A DNA stretch of 19,980 bases from JADJQU01 sp035490315 (GTDB lineage Bacteria > Planctomycetota > UBA1135 > GCA-002686595). This document shows, piece after piece, positions 16,029 to 19,980 of this stretch. The notes under the pieces are model-generated. The model ran no database searches, had not been told where the DNA came from, and saw only the letters and a program-made list of their open reading frames with translations. A program made the position numbers and the translations under genes. The stretch covers positions 1-19,980 of the forward strand of contig DATHET010000158.1 of assembly GCA_035490315.1 (NCBI GenBank), written 5' to 3'. Within the stretch, counting starts at the first letter, position 1. Each line of letters starts with the position of its first letter.

Positions 16029-17899
16029 CAGGGCGCGACGGAATACTCGAGGGCCGCGGAAAGGCTCGGGTTGCCCGCGTTCCCGGGCACCGGATCGTTC
16101 GACCACCACTGACAGCCGACCCGAGCACCGGGCATGGACAGGGCTGGATGGGGGAGTCCACCGGCCAGGCCGAGGGCGAAGGCATTCATGTCGATCGCGA
16201 GCACGCCGCTGCAGTCGTCGCCGCCGGGCGAGCCGCCGGAATTCACGACCGCGGATCGCCGCAAGCTGCCCGCGAGACACAGGGTGCCGCCGCCGAAAGG
16301 CAGGGCCGCGCGACCCGTGAAACCGTACAGCAGCACGCCCGAGCGCTGATTGCGCACCGAGGACGCGCTGACCACGAAGCCCGAGCCCGCCGACGCGGAG
16401 GGCGAGCCCGTCGCCGCGATCTGCGGCGTGCAGCCCAGTGAATTCACTTTCGCCGTGCAGTAGACGAGCACTTCGCACTCGTCGGGAATCCCGTTGCCAT
16501 TGGCGTCCTGCGAAACTCCGTTGGCGATCTGGCGCGGGTCATACAGCCCGTTGCCGTCGCAGTCCGAGTTCAAGAGCAGCGTGAGCGCGCCCGAGGCCGA
16601 GGCCCGGCCCCAACCCGTCTGCGGATCGAAGCCGACCGCGCCGATGTCCTTGGCGCTGAGCTTCAAGACCGTTCGCGCGTCGTCGGCCGAGAGGCTCGGC
16701 ATGTGCGCGAACAAGAGGCCCACGATCCCCGCGACCAGCGGCGCCGAGAAGGAAGTCCCGGAGCTCGTGATGAACCCGTTGCCGACGGTCGTGGTGCGGA
16801 TGTTCTCGCCGGGAGCCACGAGCCACAGCTCGGGACCGACGGACGAGAAGCTCGAGCGCGTGTCGCTGGTCCCGCTCGACCCGATGGCGAGCACGCGCGT
16901 CTGGTTCGCCGGGTACTGGACCGGTCCGCCGTTGAGATTGCCCGCCGACGCGACCAGGCACACGCCGCGCACATCGTGGGCGTAGGCCAGCGCGGCGTCG
17001 ATCGCCGGGGTCTGAGGAACTTCCAAGGCCATCGAGATCACGCGCGCTCCGTTGTCGGCCGCGTAGATGATCGCGTCGTCGACCAGCGCGACCTGCGGCG
17101 CCTGGGTGCCCACGGCCAGGATCATCCCGCGACATCCGTCGACGGGCGTGAAGCCGCCGGCAATCCCGCACACGCCTTGCAGGTTGTTGGTGCGCGCGAT
17201 GATCGTGCCCGCCGTCGCCGTTCCGTGGAACGAGGAGGTGATCACGTTGGGCGTATTGGCCTCGAAGTTCCAACCCTGGAGGTCGTCGACGAAGCCGTTG
17301 GCGTCGTCGTCGATCCCGTTGCCGGCGATCTCCGCGGAGTTCAGCCAGATGTTGGCCGACAGATCGGCGTGGGTGGTCTGCGTGCCCGAGTCGATCACCG
17401 CGATGACCACGCTCGGATCGCCGACGCTGATGTCCCAGGCGGCGACCGCGCCGAGGTCCGAGCCAGGGATCCCGCCGGCCTGACCGGTGTTGCGCAGGTG
17501 CCACTGCTGGCCGAACATCGAGTCGTTCGGCACGCCGCTGTACTCGCCGAAGGCCGAGAGCTCCGCGGACTGCACGGCCTTGTCCGCGCGCAGCGAGGCG
17601 AGCACGGTGAGAGCGTCGAGATCGGAGGGGATCGCGACGTCGATCCAGCCCAGGCGATTGGTGCGCTGATGCACCAGGCGGCGCAGCGCGGAGCCTGGGG
17701 CCAGGCCCGCGCGCCAGGTGGCGAAGTCGCCGCGAGCGAGGCGCAGCGTGGCGAGGCTCGCGTCAGCGCGCCAGCGGCGGCCCTGCGCGTTGCGCCACAC
17801 CTGCGCTCCCTCGCGCTCGTAATCAGGCGTCTGGGCGACCAGCGGCGCCGCGAAGACCAGGGAGAGAACCCAACCGGCCAGACTTGCACTGCGTCGCAT
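16028..17899 (-). CDS. Secreted subtilisin-like serine protease with Ca-loop segment and C-terminal domain
   Basis: A 623-aa exported S8 protease. The signal peptide ends near residue 23 (MRRSASLAGWVLSLVFAAPLVAQ), which fixes the start at 17899 although the frame is open to about 18001. A propeptide-like region (24-125) precedes the catalytic domain. Triad residues are Asp170 (VIAVIDSGT), His225 (SFHGTATAGT) and Ser383 (GTSFSAPLVAG), with oxyanion Asn321 (ASAGN). DDDANGFVDD (197-206) is the calcium insert typical of many subtilases. After the catalytic domain, residues 446-475 form two calcium-loop-like elements (DCDGNG, DANGNGIPDECE), then a roughly 145-residue domain with five Cys (YCTAKVNSLGC ...) that I associate with planctomycete exoproteins. 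It probably degrades extracellular or envelope protein. No Shine-Dalgarno is evident; convergent with the Urate_ox_N gene. Confidence 0.92.
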   Translation of the reverse strand: MRRSASLAGWVLSLVFAAPLVAQTPDYEREGAQVWRNAQGRRWRADASLATLRLARGDFATWRAGLAPGSALRRLVHQRTNRLGWIDVAIPSDLDALTVLASLRADKAVQSAELSAFGEYSGVPNDSMFGQQWHLRNTGQAGGIPGSDLGAVAAWDISVGDPSVVIAVIDSGTQTTHADLSANIWLNSAEIAGNGIDDDANGFVDDLQGWNFEANTPNVITSSFHGTATAGTIIARTNNLQGVCGIAGGFTPVDGCRGMILAVGTQAPQVALVDDAIIYAADNGARVISMALEVPQTPAIDAALAYAHDVRGVCLVASAGNLNGGPVQYPANQTRVLAIGSSGTSDTRSSFSSVGPELWLVAPGENIRTTTVGNGFITSSGTSFSAPLVAGIVGLLFAHMPSLSADDARTVLKLSAKDIGAVGFDPQTGWGRASASGALTLLLNSDCDGNGLYDPRQIANGVSQDANGNGIPDECEVLVYCTAKVNSLGCTPQIAATGSPSASAGSGFVVSASSVRNQRSGVLLYGFTGRAALPFGGGTLCLAGSLRRSAVVNSGGSPGGDDCSGVLAIDMNAFALGLAGGLPHPALSMPGARVGCQWWSNDPVPGNAGNPSLSAALEYSVAP

Positions 17900-18117
17900 C
17901 GATGAGGTGTGGGGTCGAGAGAGTCCGGCGGTCGGATGGGCTGCCCTGAGCCCCGACGGCGGCCGCGCGGGACGAGCGCGCGCGCCGGGCGGGCCCTGCA
18001 AAACCAGTCTATCCCACGATCCAAAGCCCGGGCTCGACCTCCCCGGCTCGGAAGCAATTTCCGGGCTCCCGACGGCCGCTGCTCCTTATGGTGAGGGACG
18101 AAAACCAGCCACCTGCC

Positions 18118-18122
18118 AAGGA
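18118..18122 (+). promoter_or_regulatory. Shine-Dalgarno site deciding the amidase start
   Basis: AAGGA lies 7 nt before the ATG at 18130. It supports that start, which begins a signal peptide, over the in-frame ATG at 18088. The rest of the divergent gap 17900-18117 holds GC-rich sequence and only a doubtful -10 (TATGGT, 18087-18092) without a matching -35. Confidence 0.6.
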
Positions 18123-18129
18123 CCCTCCC

Positions 18130-19770
18130 ATGCGCGCCTGTCTCCTGTCCCTGTCTCTCGCGCTCGCTGCGCCCCTCGCACTCGCCCAGAAGCCCGCGAC
18201 CAAGCCCGCTGACTTGAACCCGGCGCGCTGGACCGCGCAGTTCTTCGGGCTGAAGTACACCGATGAGCAGCTCGAGCTGGCCCAGCCCGGGCTGGAGGAG
18301 TTGCGCGCGGGCTTCGAGAAAATGCGCGGTCTGCGCCTGACCGCCAACCAGCCTCCGGCGATCGGCTACACGATCGCTCTGGCAGGTCTCGCGCCCGACA
18401 GCGACTTCAGCGGTCCGATTCCGCGCGGCGCCCCGAGCCTGCTCGAGCGTCCGGCGGCGATGGACGCGCTCGCCTTCGCGTCGATCCCTGAGCTGGGCGC
18501 GATGCTGCGCGCAAAGCGCGTCACCTGCGTCGAGCTCGCGCGGCTGTCGATCGCGCGGCTGCGCCGGCTCGATCCCAAGTTGCTCTGCGTCGCGGCCCTG
18601 TGCGAGGAGCGCGCCATGGCCCAGGCCCGACGGCTCGACGAGGAGCTCGCCAAAGGGATGGATCGCGGACCCCTGCACGGGATTCCCTACGGAGCCAAGG
18701 ACCTGCTCGACACGCGCGGCATCGCCACGGCTTGGGGCTCGGCGATCTACGCTGGCCGGATTCCGGAGTCCGATGCCGCGGTGATCGAGCGCCTCGACGC
18801 GGCCGGCGCGGTGCTCGTCGCCAAGCTCTCGCTGGGCGAGCTCGCCTGGGGCGATGTGTGGTACGGCGGCAAGACCAAGAATCCCTGGAACCTCGAGCAG
18901 GGCTCGAGCGGCTCCTCGGCCGGGCCGGCGAGCGCGACCGCCGCCGGCGCGGTTGTGTTCGCGATCGGATCGGAGACCTGCGGATCGATCGTTTCACCGT
19001 CGACGGTCTGCGCCTGCTCCTCCCTGCGGCCGACGTTCGGCCGCGTGAGCCGCGCGGGTGCGATGGAGCTCTCGTGGACCATGGACAAGCTCGGGCCCCT
19101 GTGCCGCAGCGTCGAGGATGCCGGGCTGGTGCTCGCCGCGATCTCTGGCCCGGACGCGCGCGATCCCGTAAGCCTCGGCCAGCCTGCGTACAGCGCCACG
19201 GGCCTCTTCGACCCGCATGGACACAAGCTCGGCTTCGCGAAGGGCGCCTGGGGCAGCGCGGAGGACGAGACCAGGGCGCTCAAGGAATTGCGCGAGATGG
19301 GCTTCGTGCTCGAGCCCGTCGAGATGCCCGACCTGCCGATCTCCGACCTGCTTGCGATCCTGACCGCGGAAGCCTCGAGCGCTTTCGACGAGGTGACACG
19401 CTCCGGCAAGGACAGCCAGATGGTGCGCCAGGTGGAGGATGCCTGGCCCAATGTCCTGCGCCAGGGCCAGCTGATCTCCGCCGTCGATTACCTGCGCGCC
19501 CAGCGCGTGCGTCGCGAGCTCGCCCAGGCCGTCGATCGCATCCTCGCGCCCTACGACGCCGTCGTGCACCCCTCAGGCGACCAGAAGTGGCTCGTGGCCA
19601 CCAACCTGACCGGCCACCCGACGATCTGCGCGCCGACCCTGCGCAACGCGAAGGGCAACTGGCGCGGCATCTCCTTCACGGGCCGCGCCTTCGGCGAAGC
19701 CCGCCTGCTCGCCGTCGCCGAGCTCTGGCAGCGCGCCACCGGCGCCAACCTCGAACACCCCAGCCTCTGA
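18130..19770 (+). CDS. Secreted amidase-signature (GatA-like) hydrolase
   Basis: A 546-aa enzyme of the amidase-signature family. A signal peptide (MRACLLSLSLALAAPLALAQ) predicts export, so it is not the tRNA amidotransferase subunit despite resembling GatA. The Ser-cisSer-Lys triad can be placed: Lys190 in GIPYGAKDLLDTRG, cis-Ser262 in QGSSGSSAGPA, and nucleophile Ser286 in SETCGSIVSPS, 24 residues later as in fatty-acid amide hydrolase. The usual GGSIR is GSIVS here, a variant I associate with secreted members. Further family motifs are LRPTFGRVSRAGAMELSWTMDKLGP and AVDYLRAQRVR. The N-terminal 110 residues are an extra region before the amidase core. Substrate (amino-acid or peptide amide, or amide-linked lipid) cannot be inferred. 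It stands alone, divergent from the protease and convergent with mlaD. Confidence 0.9.
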   Translation: MRACLLSLSLALAAPLALAQKPATKPADLNPARWTAQFFGLKYTDEQLELAQPGLEELRAGFEKMRGLRLTANQPPAIGYTIALAGLAPDSDFSGPIPRGAPSLLERPAAMDALAFASIPELGAMLRAKRVTCVELARLSIARLRRLDPKLLCVAALCEERAMAQARRLDEELAKGMDRGPLHGIPYGAKDLLDTRGIATAWGSAIYAGRIPESDAAVIERLDAAGAVLVAKLSLGELAWGDVWYGGKTKNPWNLEQGSSGSSAGPASATAAGAVVFAIGSETCGSIVSPSTVCACSSLRPTFGRVSRAGAMELSWTMDKLGPLCRSVEDAGLVLAAISGPDARDPVSLGQPAYSATGLFDPHGHKLGFAKGAWGSAEDETRALKELREMGFVLEPVEMPDLPISDLLAILTAEASSAFDEVTRSGKDSQMVRQVEDAWPNVLRQGQLISAVDYLRAQRVRRELAQAVDRILAPYDAVVHPSGDQKWLVATNLTGHPTICAPTLRNAKGNWRGISFTGRAFGEARLLAVAELWQRATGANLEHPSL

Positions 19771-19772
19771 TC

Positions 19773-19839
19773 GGTACCCGGTATTCCACCGCCATTTTTT
19801 ACACGCCGTGTAAAAAATGGCGGTGGAATACCGGGTGCC
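19773..19839. repeat. 67-bp near-perfect palindrome between convergent genes
   Basis: Two 33-nt arms (19773-19805 and 19807-19839) flank a single C. They are perfect reverse complements except for one base (GGTACC on the left, GGTGCC at the right end). Each arm is a full-length copy of the repeat seen at 73-103 and 1881-1912. The left arm starts 2 nt after the amidase stop, and the right arm reaches into the last base of the mlaD stop codon. Transcribed from either side it would fold into a roughly 30-bp hairpin. There is no U-tract after the stem; the T/A runs lie inside it. Confidence 0.95.
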
Positions 19840-19980
19840 TAGAAGACGCTGAAGAGGACGGAGGTGAAGGCGGTGATCGGGGCGGCTTCGCGGTATTCCT
19901 CGAGCGCGCCGCTGATCGTGAGGATGGCCTTGCGGATCTCGACGTAGAGATCGTCGTCCATGACCAGCTTGCCGATGCTG
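19839..19980 (-). CDS. mlaD: MCE/MlaD-type lipid-transport protein, C-terminal part
   Basis: The visible last 46 residues end in TAG at 19839-19841; the gene continues beyond the right edge. The tail GKLVMDDDLYVEIRKA, then ALEEYREAAPITAFTSVLF, has the pattern found at the C-terminus of MlaD/MCE substrate-binding proteins (a 'GKLL.DD.LY' helix followed by 'EDyREqaPitTF.s.lF'). These proteins sit in the inner membrane facing the periplasm and move phospholipids between membranes together with an MlaE permease and MlaF ATPase, which may lie outside the window. The MCE domain itself is not visible. The stop overlaps the palindromic repeat by one base. Confidence 0.72.
   Translation of the reverse strand, partial: SIGKLVMDDDLYVEIRKAILTISGALEEYREAAPITAFTSVLFSVF

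Noticed and set aside
17899..18001. N-terminal extension of the protease to 657 residues
   Set aside because: The extra residues are Pro/Arg-rich and would bury the signal peptide that begins at 17899.
19773..19839. Canonical intrinsic terminator
   Set aside because: The stem is far longer than usual and no U-tract follows it on either strand; a terminator role is possible but not of the standard type.

Overview
The window reads as chromosomal DNA from a high-GC bacterium, most probably a member of the Planctomycetota. The taxonomic case rests on three things: a secreted subtilase carrying a calcium-loop segment of the DCDGNG...DANGNGIPDECE type followed by a Cys-rich C-terminal domain, a style I associate with planctomycete exoproteins; weak or missing Shine-Dalgarno sites at many starts; and a cupredoxin-like lipoprotein beside a Urate_ox_N membrane protein. 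This is inference from protein style, not a database match.

Layout. Positions 1-71 hold the last codons of a plus-strand gene. Positions 73-1912 are a visibly AT-richer accessory pocket. It contains an unrecognised small ORF, an orphan HicB-type antitoxin, a ParE-type toxin with its antitoxin, and a 40-residue single-span membrane protein. The pocket is bounded by two inverted copies of one roughly 32-bp repeat. Positions 1915-5545 (minus strand) are a tightly coupled lysS-lolC-lolD operon: lysyl-tRNA synthetase plus a lipoprotein-release ABC transporter. Positions 5546-5872 hold a tRNA-Ala(GGC) with its own promoter and a terminator-like hairpin, and the divergent leuS promoter region. Positions 5873-15996 (plus strand) are seven closely packed or overlapping genes: leuS, pmbA/tldE, tldD, a GT39-like membrane glycosyltransferase, an RNase II/R-family exonuclease, a cupredoxin-like lipoprotein and a Urate_ox_N membrane protein. 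Positions 16028-17899 (minus) are the secreted subtilisin-like protease, and 18130-19770 (plus) is a secreted GatA-like amidase. Positions 19839-19980 (minus) are the C-terminal end of an MCE/MlaD-type lipid-transport protein.

Gene logic. The long plus-strand cluster joins translation (leuS), a peptide-processing TldD/TldE pair, RNA decay, envelope glycosylation and a possible periplasmic or membrane redox pair. The minus-strand operon joins translation (lysS) to lipoprotein export. The edges of the window concern the envelope: LolCD at one end and MlaD at the other.

The most interesting non-genic signal is a repeat family (core GGTACCCGGTATTCCACC, continuing into a CCAT plus T-run section). 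Every copy follows a stop codon within about 0-2 nt and in the same sense. At 19773-19839 two copies form a near-perfect 67-bp palindrome between convergent genes. At 73-1912 two arms in the same relative orientation are separated by the toxin-antitoxin pocket, as if cargo had been inserted into such a palindrome.
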